Source of the DNA: Nitrosomonas sp. sh817
GTDB lineage: Bacteria; Pseudomonadota; Gammaproteobacteria; Burkholderiales; Nitrosomonadaceae
Length of the DNA: 64,000 nucleotides
NCBI RefSeq assembly: GCF_030908545.1
Contig: NZ_CP133083.1
Location: 2,737,691-2,801,690 of the forward strand
Reading direction: 5' to 3'
Both the position numbers and the translations under genes were made by a program. The notes under the pieces were generated by a model. That model had not been told where the DNA came from, ran no database searches, and saw nothing but the letters and a program-made list of their open reading frames with translations. Shown here one piece after another: positions 31,578 through 41,364 of this stretch (positions are counted from its first letter, which is position 1; each line of letters opens with the position of its first letter).

Positions 31578-32526
31578 GCGCGGATGCCGAACCCTCGATG
31601 GCTTCCAGAAACTCGCCAAGAATTCCCTGATTGCCAGCCAGAAAATCTGCGGCAGTCATTCTTTTGCCGCCGGATTTTTGCAGCATTTCTATCTGCAGCG
31701 CACCGGAACCGCAAGCCACCACGATCCCATCCGCACTCAATGCGACAATCTCACCCGGTTTACCTTCACCGCCATGAATGGCCGACGCTTGCCAGATCTT
31801 TAACAAATGATTACGAAAAAAAGAATAAGCACCGGGGCTTGGATTAAACGCGCGCACCATCCGGCTGATCTGTTGCGCAGTCTGCCGCCAATCGATTTCC
31901 GCTTCCGCTTTGGTAATTTTAGCGGCATAGCTCGCTTGGCTCTCATCTTGAGGAATAGGCGTCAACTGGCATTGTTGCAGTAACCGTAAAGCTTCAACAA
32001 TACTTTGTCCGCCCAATAAACTGAGTTTGTCGTGCAGCGACTGGGTGGTATCGTCCGGTGCAATGGCAATAGCGTGCTTTAACAACATAGCGCCGGTATC
32101 TAATCCGGCATCCATTTGCATAATGGTAATGCCGGTCTCATGATCGCCCGCTAAGATAGCGCGTTGAATCGGCGCAGCGCCTCGCCAGCGCGGCAATAAG
32201 GAAGCATGGATATTCAGGCAACCCAGTCGGGGAATCGCAAGTACCGCTTGCGGCAAAATCAATCCATAGGCAGCCACTACCATGACATCGGCGTTCAACG
32301 ATTGCAATTGCAACGGTATGCCGCCGCTCTTGAGCGATAGCGGTTGCAAGATTGGAAGTTGACGTTGCTGCGCCAGCAGCTTGACAGCGCTTGCGGTCAT
32401 TTGCATGCCTCGTCCCGCGGGCCGGTCGGGTTGTGTTAGCACCATCACAATATCGTGACCGGTTTGTACCAACGCATCCAATGCCGTTGCAGCAAATGCC
32501 GGAGTTCCGGCAAAGATGATTTTCAT
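31570..32526 (-). CDS. fmt: Methionyl-tRNA formyltransferase
   Basis: Fmt formylates initiator Met-tRNA. The 318-residue protein starts MKIIFAGTPAFAATAL at 32526; the open extension upstream has no homology. The formyl-tetrahydrofolate site shows HASLLPRWRGAAPIQRAI with the catalytic Asn/His region (LNIHASLLP) and ETGITIMQMDAGLDTG. It is downstream of def, the usual pair, because Def removes the formyl group that Fmt adds. Confidence 0.96.
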   Translation of the reverse strand: MKIIFAGTPAFAATALDALVQTGHDIVMVLTQPDRPAGRGMQMTASAVKLLAQQRQLPILQPLSLKSGGIPLQLQSLNADVMVVAAYGLILPQAVLAIPRLGCLNIHASLLPRWRGAAPIQRAILAGDHETGITIMQMDAGLDTGAMLLKHAIAIAPDDTTQSLHDKLSLLGGQSIVEALRLLQQCQLTPIPQDESQASYAAKITKAEAEIDWRQTAQQISRMVRAFNPSPGAYSFFRNHLLKIWQASAIHGGEGKPGEIVALSADGIVVACGSGALQIEMLQKSGGKRMTAADFLAGNQGILGEFLEAIEGSASAHD

Positions 32527-32647
32527 ATTTATGGAAAAAATTGATAATGAGATAGGCGGAGTTGCGTTGTTGCTGAAAACCGGCAAAACCAATCACATTC
32601 AACAAGAAACTTCGATTTATTTTTCTATGAGTATACGAGTATCCTTG

Positions 32648-33151
32648 CTACATTGTACTACGCTGTTTTTTCTTCAGCTTCGCCAGCGTCCGGGTCTGCC
32701 TCAGTTTTGACCAATATTCAACAAACACTTTTCCTTCCAGATGATCCATCTCATGTTGAATACAGACAGCCAGCAATCCATGCGCTTCCAGAACGAACGA
32801 TTCGTTTTGCGCATTCAAGGCTTTAACAGTCACTGACTCAGCGCGATTCACTTTGCCATAAATCCCCGGAACCGACAAACAGCCTTCCTCATAATCCGAA
32901 AAGCCGCTGCTTGCAACAATTTCAGGGTTAATCAGCACCAATAACTGATCTTTGGTTTCGGAAACGTCTATGACAATGACACGCTCATGCACGTCCACTT
33001 GTGTCGCCGCCAGCCCTATGCCGGGCGCAGCGTACATTGTCTCCGCCATATCGTGAATCAGTGCGCGCGTTTTGTCGGTTATTTGAGCAACGGGAAGCGC
33101 TTTTTTATGCAGCCTTTCGTCCGGATATTGTAATATTTTAAGAATAGCCAT
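32648..33151 (-). CDS. def: Peptide deformylase
   Basis: Def removes the N-formyl group from nascent proteins. All three signature motifs are intact in the 167-residue protein: GIGLAATQ near residue 45, EGCLSVPG near 90, and [12 protein letters not shown] near 133, giving the Cys and two His metal ligands and the catalytic Glu. It heads def-fmt-rsmB-DUF4390-ntrY-ntrX. The LysM gene is transcribed divergently about 100 bases away. Confidence 0.97.
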   Translation of the reverse strand: MAILKILQYPDERLHKKALPVAQITDKTRALIHDMAETMYAAPGIGLAATQVDVHERVIVIDVSETKDQLLVLINPEIVASSGFSDYEEGCLSVPGIYGKVNRAESVTVKALNAQNESFVLEAHGLLAVCIQHEMDHLEGKVFVEYWSKLRQTRTLAKLKKKQRSTM

Positions 33152-33247
33152 AAAAAATTGTATAGTTTAGTAAACTCAGTTACCGATTTAGATCGTATCA
33201 TTTGCAGGTTATTCTTCACCCTTTCCAACCAGTCACCGGGATCATCC

Positions 33248-34282
33248 ATGCAAAAGCTTATTATAGCTACGATTTTTTTTCTAAACTTGCTTAATATCGC
33301 TACTGCAAACGCAAACGATAGCATTCTGCGTAGCGATTCGCCCAGCCGCTATGTCGTTGTACCTGGCGATACTTTGTGGGGCATCGCCTCAAAGTTTCTG
33401 AAAGACCCTTGGCGATGGCCGGAAGTTTGGGGCTTCAATCGTGAACAAGTAAAAAATCCGCACAAAATCTATCCCGGCGACATCATTCTCTTAGAAAAAA
33501 CACTTTCGGGCACGCGGCTTAGGCTTGCGGGGGACGAGGAAGGCACCAGGATTGTAAAGCTCTCCCCGAAAATACGTGACGAGCAGTCAAGTACAGCGGC
33601 GATCCCGAGTATTCCGGCTACCGCCATTGAACCTTTCTTAAGACAGCCATTAGTCATAGAAAAAGACAGTCTGGCCAACGCACCGTATGTGTTGGGTTCC
33701 AGTGAAGGCCGTTTTATTTTAACGGCAGGCAGTAAAGCTTATATCCATGGACTTCCGAAAGACAAAGGTATGACCTGGCAAATTTTCCGCCCCGGAAAAG
33801 CGCTAAAAGACCCTGATCAGAAAGGGCTGATTCTGGGATATGAAGCGACCTACCTGGGAAATGCCAAAGCCGAAGTTTTCGACGCGATCAGTACGATGAC
33901 GATCACGCGTGCCGCGGAAGAAATCCTCAAAGGCGATCGCCTGGTTCCTGCACCCGATACCCTATACAACAATTATGCGCCCCACGCTCCCGACTTTCAG
34001 ATTAAGGGAAGAATTATTTCGGTATACGGCGGTGTTACCGAAATCGGGCGAGGTGACATCGTAACCCTGAACAAAGGTGAATCGCATGGCCTGGAAATGG
34101 GGCATGTACTTGCCATCTACCGGAGAAACCAGGTTAAATCGCTTAAAGGCGAGACGCTCCAGCTGCCTGATGAAAGAGCCGGACTGGTCTTTGTCTTCCG
34201 TGTCTTTGATAAAGTCGCTTATGCCTTAGTTGTACAAAGCACACAACCCATCAGAACGCTGGATGCCGTTAGAACACCCTGA
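33248..34282 (+). CDS. LysM domain exported protein
   Basis: A 344-residue protein with an N-terminal signal peptide (MQKLIIATIFFLNLLNIATANA) followed by one LysM domain at about residues 31-80 (VVVPGDTLWGIASKFL ... KIYPGDIILL). The rest, about 260 residues, has no motif that I can name. LysM domains bind peptidoglycan, so the product is probably periplasmic and wall-associated. The position before dprA is conserved in betaproteobacteria. The ATG at 33248 is chosen at the signal peptide. Confidence 0.87.
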   Translation: MQKLIIATIFFLNLLNIATANANDSILRSDSPSRYVVVPGDTLWGIASKFLKDPWRWPEVWGFNREQVKNPHKIYPGDIILLEKTLSGTRLRLAGDEEGTRIVKLSPKIRDEQSSTAAIPSIPATAIEPFLRQPLVIEKDSLANAPYVLGSSEGRFILTAGSKAYIHGLPKDKGMTWQIFRPGKALKDPDQKGLILGYEATYLGNAKAEVFDAISTMTITRAAEEILKGDRLVPAPDTLYNNYAPHAPDFQIKGRIISVYGGVTEIGRGDIVTLNKGESHGLEMGHVLAIYRRNQVKSLKGETLQLPDERAGLVFVFRVFDKVAYALVVQSTQPIRTLDAVRTP

Positions 34283-34293
34283 ATTTGAGTACC

Positions 34294-35394
34294 ATGAAGC
34301 AAGCAACGGATATCGAATCATGGTTAAATCTGACTTTGATTGACGGATTAGGCGGAGAATCCATCCGGCGGCTCCTGATTGCTTTTGGTAATCCTGCCGC
34401 GATTCTTGCAGCACCGATGATTGCACTGGAACGCCTGGTGAAAAAACCCATCGCCGCACGTATCAAGCAGGGCGCCGATCGCAACAAAATAACCAATGCC
34501 ATGAAATGGCTGGAAGATCCCGCCAATGCAATCATCACGCTCGCCGATACGGATTATCCGGCTCAATTATTGAACATCGCCGATCCGCCTCCCGTACTTT
34601 ACTTTAAAGGCAGGCGGGAATTATTGCAGCTCCCGGCCTTAGCGGTCGTGGGCAGCCGCAATGCAACACCGCAGGGTCTATTGAACGCGGAAGCTTTTTC
34701 TGAAGCGAGCAGCAACGCCGGACTTTGCATTATCAGCGGCATGGCCTTGGGTATCGACACCGCCGCCCATCATGGCGGTTTACGCGGTGCGGCAGCCAGC
34801 ATCGCGATCATCGGCACAGGGTTGGATATTGTTTATCCCGCAAGAAACCATCCACTCGCTCACAAATTGGCAAAGGAAGGCGCCTTGATCTCAGAGTTTC
34901 CGCTGGGCACCCCTGCGATAGGCAGGAATTTTCCACGGCGGAACCGTATCATCAGCGGCATGAGCCAAGGCTGTCTTGTGGTTGAAGCAGCCTTGCAAAG
35001 CGGATCTCTGATTACAGCCCGTCAAGCGTTGGAACAAGGCCGGGAAGTAATGGCCATCCCCGGTTCCATTCATTCACCGCTATCGAAAGGATGTCATGCA
35101 TTAATTAAACAAGGCGCGAAGCTGGTTGAAAATACCCAGGACATCCTGGATGAATTAAATTTTCTGCCTTTATTCCACCCTGGAAATAACACTGAAAAAA
35201 AACAAACCGATCCGGTAGAACCGTCTGAGGATACCGTATTACTTGAACACCTCGGTTATGATAGCGTTGACATTGACACCTTGTGCGCGCGTAGCGGCTT
35301 GACGGCGGAAGTTGTATCAGCCATGCTATTAACGCTTGAGCTTGATGGCCGGGTTAGCAGTTTGCCAGGAGGGTGCTACCAGCGGGTTCAATAA
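34294..35394 (+). CDS. dprA: DNA processing protein DprA
   Basis: DprA loads RecA onto incoming single-stranded DNA in natural transformation. The 366-residue protein has an N-terminal helical domain, the Rossmann-type core with VVGSRNATPQG, ISGMALGIDTAAHHGGL and FPRRNRIISGMS, and a C-terminal winged helix (VDIDTLCARSGLTAEVVSAMLL). The start may be ATG 34294 or TTG 34285; neither has a good ribosome-binding site. It is followed by smg and topB. Confidence 0.94.
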   Translation: MKQATDIESWLNLTLIDGLGGESIRRLLIAFGNPAAILAAPMIALERLVKKPIAARIKQGADRNKITNAMKWLEDPANAIITLADTDYPAQLLNIADPPPVLYFKGRRELLQLPALAVVGSRNATPQGLLNAEAFSEASSNAGLCIISGMALGIDTAAHHGGLRGAAASIAIIGTGLDIVYPARNHPLAHKLAKEGALISEFPLGTPAIGRNFPRRNRIISGMSQGCLVVEAALQSGSLITARQALEQGREVMAIPGSIHSPLSKGCHALIKQGAKLVENTQDILDELNFLPLFHPGNNTEKKQTDPVEPSEDTVLLEHLGYDSVDIDTLCARSGLTAEVVSAMLLTLELDGRVSSLPGGCYQRVQ

Positions 35395-35453
35395 AACTGC
35401 TGGCAACTCGCTGCATAGATTTAAAAAAATTCCAGCAATTACAAAGTACTATT

Positions 35454-35912
35454 ATGTTCGACATACTTGTCTATTTATTTGAAAATTATTTTGACTCAGG
35501 AAGTTATCCTGATTCCGCCACATTAACGCGGAAGCTTGCCATGGCCGGATTCGCCGATGAAGATATTAGCGAAACCCTGAATTGGCTCTCAGAGCTGGAA
35601 CGCCATGATATTGGCAATTATCCTGCAAGTTTCGCTAAAAACGATTCGTTCCGTTGCTACACAGCTTATGAAATCGAGCGAATCGACACGGAAGGACGAG
35701 GATTTATCTTTTTCCTCGAGCAGGCCGGTATTATCAATCCGTTACAACGCGAGTTGCTGATTGACCGGGTGCTGGCGATGGATGAAGATTCTTCCAGTCT
35801 GGAAAAAATCAAGCTGATTGTCTTAACTGAACTGTGGATTCAGAATCAGCTCACAGACGATGCCATATTGGAGAAACTACTGATTGTAAGCGACTCTCAT
35901 TACCGGCACTAA
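35454..35912 (+). CDS. smg: Smg protein (DUF494)
   Basis: A 152-residue protein starting MFDILVYLFENYFDSG, the diagnostic start of the DUF494/Smg family. The protein is acidic and probably all-helical; TEIW-like LTELWIQNQL near the end is conserved. Molecular function is not established. The dprA-smg-topB order is widespread in beta- and gammaproteobacteria. Confidence 0.92.
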   Translation: MFDILVYLFENYFDSGSYPDSATLTRKLAMAGFADEDISETLNWLSELERHDIGNYPASFAKNDSFRCYTAYEIERIDTEGRGFIFFLEQAGIINPLQRELLIDRVLAMDEDSSSLEKIKLIVLTELWIQNQLTDDAILEKLLIVSDSHYRH

Positions 35913-36065
35913 AAATCCGGGAAATCGCCCTTACCGCCCGAGGGTTAATAAAAATCAATTCGCGCATGAGCATGCTTGCAATCCTAAATAGACACGCATA
36001 TCAAGCCGCCTGGTCCGATCGTTACAATCGATCAGGATTAGTAAACATTTTTCTCCAGATTATTC

Positions 36066-38582
36066 ATGGGTAAAACATTAATTATTGCTGAAAAACCTTC
36101 GGTTGCAGCGGATATTGCAAAAGCGCTGGGCGGTTTCACCAAACATACGGATTACTTCGAAAATGATCAATATGTCGTATCTTCGGCAATCGGGCATCTG
36201 CTCGAATTGGCCGTTCCTGAGGAATACGAAGTCAAACGCGGCAAGTGGAGTTTTGCAAATCTCCCGGTCATCCCGCCCCACTTCGCCTTAAACCCGATCG
36301 AGAAAACATCATCCCGTTTGACGCTATTAAATAAGCTGATTAAACGCAAAGATGTGGATATGCTCATCAATGCTTGTGATGCGGGACGTGAAGGCGAACT
36401 GATTTTTTACTATATCTTGCGCCATGTCGGATCAAGCAAGCCCGTCAAGCGATTATGGTTGCAATCGATGACACCGGATGCGATTCGTGAAGGATTTACC
36501 AAGTTATTGGATAATACCGCCGTGCAATCGCTGGCGGAAGCAGCGGTCAGCCGTTCAGAATCAGACTGGCTGGTCGGTATCAATGGCACACGCGCCATGA
36601 CGGCTTTTAATTCCCAGGAAGGCGGATTTCATAAAACCACGGTCGGGCGCGTACAAACCCCAACATTGGCGATCCTTGTAGAGCGTGAAGAAAAAATCAA
36701 GAAATTCCTGCCGCAAAAATACTGGGAAGTTCATGCCACTTTTGAAGCGGCGACCGGCCAATACACAGGCAGGTGGTTTGACGAGAAATTCGGCAAGAAT
36801 GCAGCGAATCAGGAGCTGAAACCCGAGCGGTTGTGGGAACAATCCAAAGCGGAAACCATTCGCGGCAAATGTTTAGGTAAACCAGGGATAGTTAGCGAGG
36901 AAAGCAAACCCAGCAAAGAAATATGTCCATTACTTTATGACCTGACAAGCTTGCAACGGGAAGCCAACGGCCGCTTCGGATTCTCCGCTAAAACAACGCT
37001 TGGATTAGCACAAGCTTTATACGAAAAACATAAAGTATTGACATATCCGCGGACAGATTCACGCGCGCTGCCTGAAGATTATATCGCTACAGTTAAAGAT
37101 ATCCTGCAGAACCTTGTCAATACCGAATATGGGAGGTTTTCCCAGCAGATTCTCGGATCCAATTGGGTAATACCTAATAAACGGATCTTTAACAACAGCA
37201 AGATCTCCGATCACTTCGCGATTATTCCGACCGCACTGACTTCAGCCAAGTTAAACGAAGCGGAAACAAAACTCTATGATCTGGTCATGAAGCGCTTTTT
37301 GGCTATTTTCTTCCCCGCTGCCGAGTATCTGATAACCACACGCATCACACGAGTTGAAGCCGAGCCTTTCAAAACCGATGGAAAGGTATTGGTCAATCCT
37401 GGCTGGCAAGCGGTTTATGGAAAAATGGCCAAATCCGATGAGCAGGAAGAAACGGTTTCACTGGTTGCGATAAAGCCAGGCGAAACTGTCGTTACCGAAG
37501 ACATCGAGATTGCCAATCACCAGACCCGCCCCCCCGCACGCTTTACTGAAGCCACGTTGCTTTCAGCCATGGAAAGCGCGGGAAAATTCGTTGAAGACGA
37601 AGAATTGCGCGCGGCTATGAGCGCAAAAGGATTGGGAACGCCGGCTACGCGGGCCTCCATTATCGAAGGGCTGGTCCTGGAAAACTACATCCAGCGTGAA
37701 GGCCGGGAATTGCATCCCACCGCTAAAGCCTTTTCGCTTATCACATTATTGCGCGGTTTGAAGATTCCGGAGTTGATCTCTCCCGAATTAACCGGAAATT
37801 GGGAATTTCAGTTGCGCCAGATTGAGCAAGGTCATCTGAAACGCGGCTCATTCATGGAAAAAATTGCCGAGATGACCCGGCATATTGTTGAACAAGCCAA
37901 AAACCATCGCGGCGAAACCATTTCAGGGGATTTCGCGGTGCTAAAAACGCCTTGTCCCAAATGTGGCAACGTTGTGCACGAAACCTATAAAAAATTCCAA
38001 TGCCAATCCTGTGATTTTGCACTCTGGAAAATACTGGCAGGCCGGCAATTTGAGGTTGCCGAAATGGAAACCCTGATTACCCAGCATGCAGTGGGACCAC
38101 TTCAAGGTTTCCGGAGCAAAATGGGACAACCGTTCAACGCAATCATCCGATTGACTGATAATTTCGAAATGAAGTTTGATTTTGGCAATGAAGATGAAAA
38201 CCAGGAAGAAATCGACTTCAGCAATCAAATTTCCTTAGGGAAATGCCCCAAATGCGGGCACGCGGTTTATGAGCACGGGTTGCATTATGTTTGCGAAAAA
38301 GCAGTGGGTGCAAACAAGAGCTGCAGCTTTAAAACCGGAAAAATTATTTTGGAACGCCCCATCGAACGCGAGCAAATCTCGAAACTATTGGAAACAGGAA
38401 AAACTGATTTATTGACACGATTCATTTCCAAAAAGGGCAGACCATTCTCTGCCTATTTGATCAGAACCGCGGATGGAAAAATTGGATTTGAATTTGAACC
38501 GAGAACTCCCAAAAAAACAGCGGATACCAAACCCAAATCCAAGACAACGAAAACCAAGACTTCGCGCCAGACCGCGACTTAG
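36066..38582 (+). CDS. topB: DNA topoisomerase III
   Basis: TopB is a type IA topoisomerase that decatenates and relaxes single-stranded-containing DNA. The 838-residue protein begins with a Toprim domain (LIIAEKPSVAADIAKALGG; NACDAGREGELIF) and has the active-site Tyr in VLTYPRTDSRALPEDY near residue 325. The C-terminus holds two zinc-ribbon-like Cys4 sites, CPKCGNVVHE...CQSC near 635 and CPKCGHAVYE...C near 725, and a basic Lys/Thr tail. Longer than E. coli TopB (653) because of these zinc modules. Confidence 0.95.
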   Translation: MGKTLIIAEKPSVAADIAKALGGFTKHTDYFENDQYVVSSAIGHLLELAVPEEYEVKRGKWSFANLPVIPPHFALNPIEKTSSRLTLLNKLIKRKDVDMLINACDAGREGELIFYYILRHVGSSKPVKRLWLQSMTPDAIREGFTKLLDNTAVQSLAEAAVSRSESDWLVGINGTRAMTAFNSQEGGFHKTTVGRVQTPTLAILVEREEKIKKFLPQKYWEVHATFEAATGQYTGRWFDEKFGKNAANQELKPERLWEQSKAETIRGKCLGKPGIVSEESKPSKEICPLLYDLTSLQREANGRFGFSAKTTLGLAQALYEKHKVLTYPRTDSRALPEDYIATVKDILQNLVNTEYGRFSQQILGSNWVIPNKRIFNNSKISDHFAIIPTALTSAKLNEAETKLYDLVMKRFLAIFFPAAEYLITTRITRVEAEPFKTDGKVLVNPGWQAVYGKMAKSDEQEETVSLVAIKPGETVVTEDIEIANHQTRPPARFTEATLLSAMESAGKFVEDEELRAAMSAKGLGTPATRASIIEGLVLENYIQREGRELHPTAKAFSLITLLRGLKIPELISPELTGNWEFQLRQIEQGHLKRGSFMEKIAEMTRHIVEQAKNHRGETISGDFAVLKTPCPKCGNVVHETYKKFQCQSCDFALWKILAGRQFEVAEMETLITQHAVGPLQGFRSKMGQPFNAIIRLTDNFEMKFDFGNEDENQEEIDFSNQISLGKCPKCGHAVYEHGLHYVCEKAVGANKSCSFKTGKIILERPIEREQISKLLETGKTDLLTRFISKKGRPFSAYLIRTADGKIGFEFEPRTPKKTADTKPKSKTTKTKTSRQTAT

Positions 38583-38637
38583 CGAAAAAACTAGGAAGAT
38601 TGCTTTCGGCTTGTTGCCATCCTTGATTTTTTTAAGG

Positions 38638-38675
38638 AATAACCGGGAGCAATCAAACAACCACTCCCGGTTATT
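38638..38675. terminator. Hairpin between convergent topB and a small membrane protein gene
   Basis: A 12-bp perfect inverted repeat, AATAACCGGGAG (38638-38649) and CTCCCGGTTATT (38664-38675), with a 14-base loop lies between the two convergent stops. T and A runs are poor next to the stem, so efficiency is uncertain. Confidence 0.62.
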
Positions 38676-38699
38676 GCCATTCAATCAAGCAATACAACA

Positions 38700-38945
38700 T
38701 TAACTATAAAATTTCAGGATGTATTTGATGACGCCGCTCGAACCCATGATAATCATGATTAGCCCGCCAACAATAGCAGCACCTTCCAGGATAATAGAAA
38801 CAAAAGCACGCGCCGCATTATCAAACTCCTCTTCTCCCTGCGCATTTTTCCGGTCTTCTCTGCGCCGTTTTACCCATAACTGCAACCAGATCGCAACCGG
38901 AATAATCAGCAAAGAAAACATCAAAGCAATTTCTGCATCTTCCAT
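38700..38945 (-). CDS. Small two-helix membrane protein, unknown function
   Basis: An 81-residue protein with two hydrophobic segments (about 7-23, LMFSLLIIPVAIWLQLW, and 49-69, FVSIILEGAAIVGGLIMII) joined by a highly charged cytoplasmic linker, VKRRREDRKNAQGEEEFD. The composition is that of a real short membrane protein. A convergent hairpin follows it, and about 270 bases of gene-free sequence precede it. I do not recognise a family. Confidence 0.65.
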   Translation of the reverse strand: MEDAEIALMFSLLIIPVAIWLQLWVKRRREDRKNAQGEEEFDNAARAFVSIILEGAAIVGGLIMIIMGSSGVIKYILKFYS

Positions 38946-39217
38946 TCATTAACCTCTTTCACAAAAACTATTTTTAAAATTTATTATTACACACAAGCAA
39001 CGAGCTTCACATGACGTCTCCAGACCATACTCACCCGTTCACTCATCGATCATCAAAAATCAATGACGATAGATTACCTTAAACTGCATCGTCTAATAAA
39101 GATTTTTTCCCGGGTTCGAATGATCTCCACAAAATTACGTTTCTGATACATCAATAAAATTGCGCTAAAAAATTTTTTTATGGGATATCATTTACCAATT
39201 TCCACACTCAAGACACT

Positions 39218-40537
39218 ATGAAATGGCTTGATCTTCCATTCTCAAAAGAAGCGCGCGGCAATGTGAAGCTGCCCGGTTCCAAAAGTATCTCCAACCGGAT
39301 TCTGTTACTCGCCGCACTATCGGAAGGCACCACGCATATTCAAGATTTATTGGCGTCTGATGATACTGCGCGCATGCTCGAAGCCCTCACCAAATTAGGA
39401 ATTACGATTTCGCAATCATCCGAGCATGATTATTGCGTAACAGGAGCTAGCGGCAAGTTTCCAGTAGCTGAAGCCGACTTATTTCTCGGAAATGCCGGCA
39501 CTGCATTCCGTCCCTTGGTTGCTGTACTATCACTGATGCAAGGGCATTACCGTTTATCCGGCGTGCCGCGCATGCACGAGCGCCCGATTGCTAATTTGGT
39601 CGATGCGTTGCGGCAAATCGGTGCAAACATCACATACTTGGGCAATCCCGGTTATCCTCCCCTGGAAATCGGACCAGCCGATATGCAAAACCGGGATGAA
39701 TCGTTGACGGTTAACGTGAAGGGTAATGTTTCCAGTCAGTTCTTAACCGGTCTTTTGATGGCTCTACCGCTAACCGGGAAACAATCCATCATTCATGTAT
39801 CCGGTAATTTAATTTCAAAACCTTATATTGAACTGACGCTTGCCCAAATGCGGCGATTCCGTGTTGAAGTCGAACAGCGTGATTGGCAGCAATTTATTAT
39901 TCCGCCGCAGCAAGCATATCGCAGTCCCGGCCAAATCAGCGTTGAAGGCGATGCTTCTTCCGCCTCTTATTTCCTCGCTGCCGGTGCAATTGGACATGGA
40001 CCGGTTCGCGTTCATGGGGTGGGTCGTGACAGCGTGCAAGGCGATACCCGGTTTGCAGCGGCGCTTGAAATGATGGGCGCTAAAATTTCGATGGGAGACC
40101 ACTGGATCGAAGCAAGCAGTACTGCAGCCAATGGAAAAAAACCGCTGCATGCCATTGAGCTTGACTGCAACCACATTCCGGATGCCGCCATGACACTGGC
40201 GGTTACTGCCTTGTTCGCGGAAGGCACTACCGTGCTTTACAATATCGCCAGCTGGCGATTAAAAGAAACCGACCGGTTGGCGGCTATGGCTACCGAACTA
40301 CGAAAGTTAGGCGCGCAAGTCGAAGAAGGAGCGGATTACTTACGCATCACGCCACCCGCTCACGGGTTAACGCCGGATATCGCCATCGATACCTATGATG
40401 ACCATCGCATGGCGATGTGCTTCTCGCTTGTTTCCTTGGGAACGCCGGTTCGCATCAACGATCCCGGTTGTGTTGCAAAAACTTTTCCCGATTATTTTGA
40501 GTTATTTTCGCAACTCGTTCACTCTCCAAAAATATAA
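39218..40537 (+). CDS. aroA: 3-phosphoshikimate 1-carboxyvinyltransferase (EPSP synthase)
   Basis: AroA joins shikimate-3-phosphate and phosphoenolpyruvate in aromatic amino acid synthesis. The 439-residue protein has [17 protein letters not shown] near residue 20, the [10 protein letters not shown] motif near 95, MHERPI, and DDHRMAM near 395. The motif has Phe where E. coli AroA has Met. It is followed by cmk and rpsA, the common aroA-cmk-rpsA-ihfB order. Confidence 0.97.
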   Translation: MKWLDLPFSKEARGNVKLPGSKSISNRILLLAALSEGTTHIQDLLASDDTARMLEALTKLGITISQSSEHDYCVTGASGKFPVAEADLFLGNAGTAFRPLVAVLSLMQGHYRLSGVPRMHERPIANLVDALRQIGANITYLGNPGYPPLEIGPADMQNRDESLTVNVKGNVSSQFLTGLLMALPLTGKQSIIHVSGNLISKPYIELTLAQMRRFRVEVEQRDWQQFIIPPQQAYRSPGQISVEGDASSASYFLAAGAIGHGPVRVHGVGRDSVQGDTRFAAALEMMGAKISMGDHWIEASSTAANGKKPLHAIELDCNHIPDAAMTLAVTALFAEGTTVLYNIASWRLKETDRLAAMATELRKLGAQVEEGADYLRITPPAHGLTPDIAIDTYDDHRMAMCFSLVSLGTPVRINDPGCVAKTFPDYFELFSQLVHSPKI

Positions 40538-40574
40538 CTCGCTTGGTAACTTATTTAATACGCGAAACATCCAA

Positions 40575-41255
40575 ATGAACATTCATACGATCCCCGTCAT
40601 TACCATCGATGGTCCATCAGCATCCGGAAAAGGCACCATCGCCCAGCTGGTTGCCAATAAACTCGGATTTCATTATCTGGACAGCGGCGCGCTGTATCGA
40701 TTAGTTGCATTAAAATCGCTGCAATCCCGCATTGATATTGACGATACTGTGCAACTTGCCGGCTTAGCCAGAAAATTGGATACGGTTTTTAAGGATAACC
40801 AAATTTGCCTGGACGGAAAAATCGTTACCGATGAGATTCGCTCCGAGCAGTGCGGAAACTTAGCATCAAAATTAGCAGCCCACCCGCAAGTCCGTGCCGC
40901 GCTGACTGAGCGCCAGCGCGCATTTCGTCAACCTCCCGGGCTGGTGACCGATGGCCGGGACATGGGATCGGTCATCTTTCCGGATGCAATTCTTAAAATC
41001 TTTCTAACTGCAAGTGCTGAAATCCGTGCGCAAAGACGCCATAACCAGTTGATAGAGAAAGGAATAAGTGCTAATATTGCCGACCTTTTGCAAGATATCG
41101 AGAAACGGGATGAACGCGACAGCAATCGTAGTATTGCACCTTTACAGCAATGTAGTGACGCACGATTACTGGATACCTCATCGCTAACCATATCCCAGGC
41201 GCAAGACACTGTTCTCGCCTGGTATAATGCAATCTGTGCGAAAACCAGCGCTTGA
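40575..41255 (+). CDS. cmk: Cytidylate kinase
   Basis: Cmk phosphorylates CMP and dCMP. The 226-residue protein begins [21 protein letters not shown] with the P-loop in place, followed by [13 protein letters not shown] and [15 protein letters not shown], which bind the CMP. The ATG at 40575 is taken because homology starts there; the frame is open upstream through aroA. Confidence 0.96.
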   Translation: MNIHTIPVITIDGPSASGKGTIAQLVANKLGFHYLDSGALYRLVALKSLQSRIDIDDTVQLAGLARKLDTVFKDNQICLDGKIVTDEIRSEQCGNLASKLAAHPQVRAALTERQRAFRQPPGLVTDGRDMGSVIFPDAILKIFLTASAEIRAQRRHNQLIEKGISANIADLLQDIEKRDERDSNRSIAPLQQCSDARLLDTSSLTISQAQDTVLAWYNAICAKTSA

Positions 41256-41364
41256 ATTAAAACATTCAATTATTCTTTACGAAATTTTTATATCAAGCAT
41301 CTATTAACTAACCCAGCCCGCTGGATATTTTTCCGGCAGGACTGTTTAACTAGGTATTTTACGA

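Noticed and set aside
39107-39125. tRNA-like T-loop word GGGTTCGAAT, possible tRNA end or attachment site
   Set aside because: The flanks do not pair into a T-stem and no acceptor or anticodon arm can be built around it.
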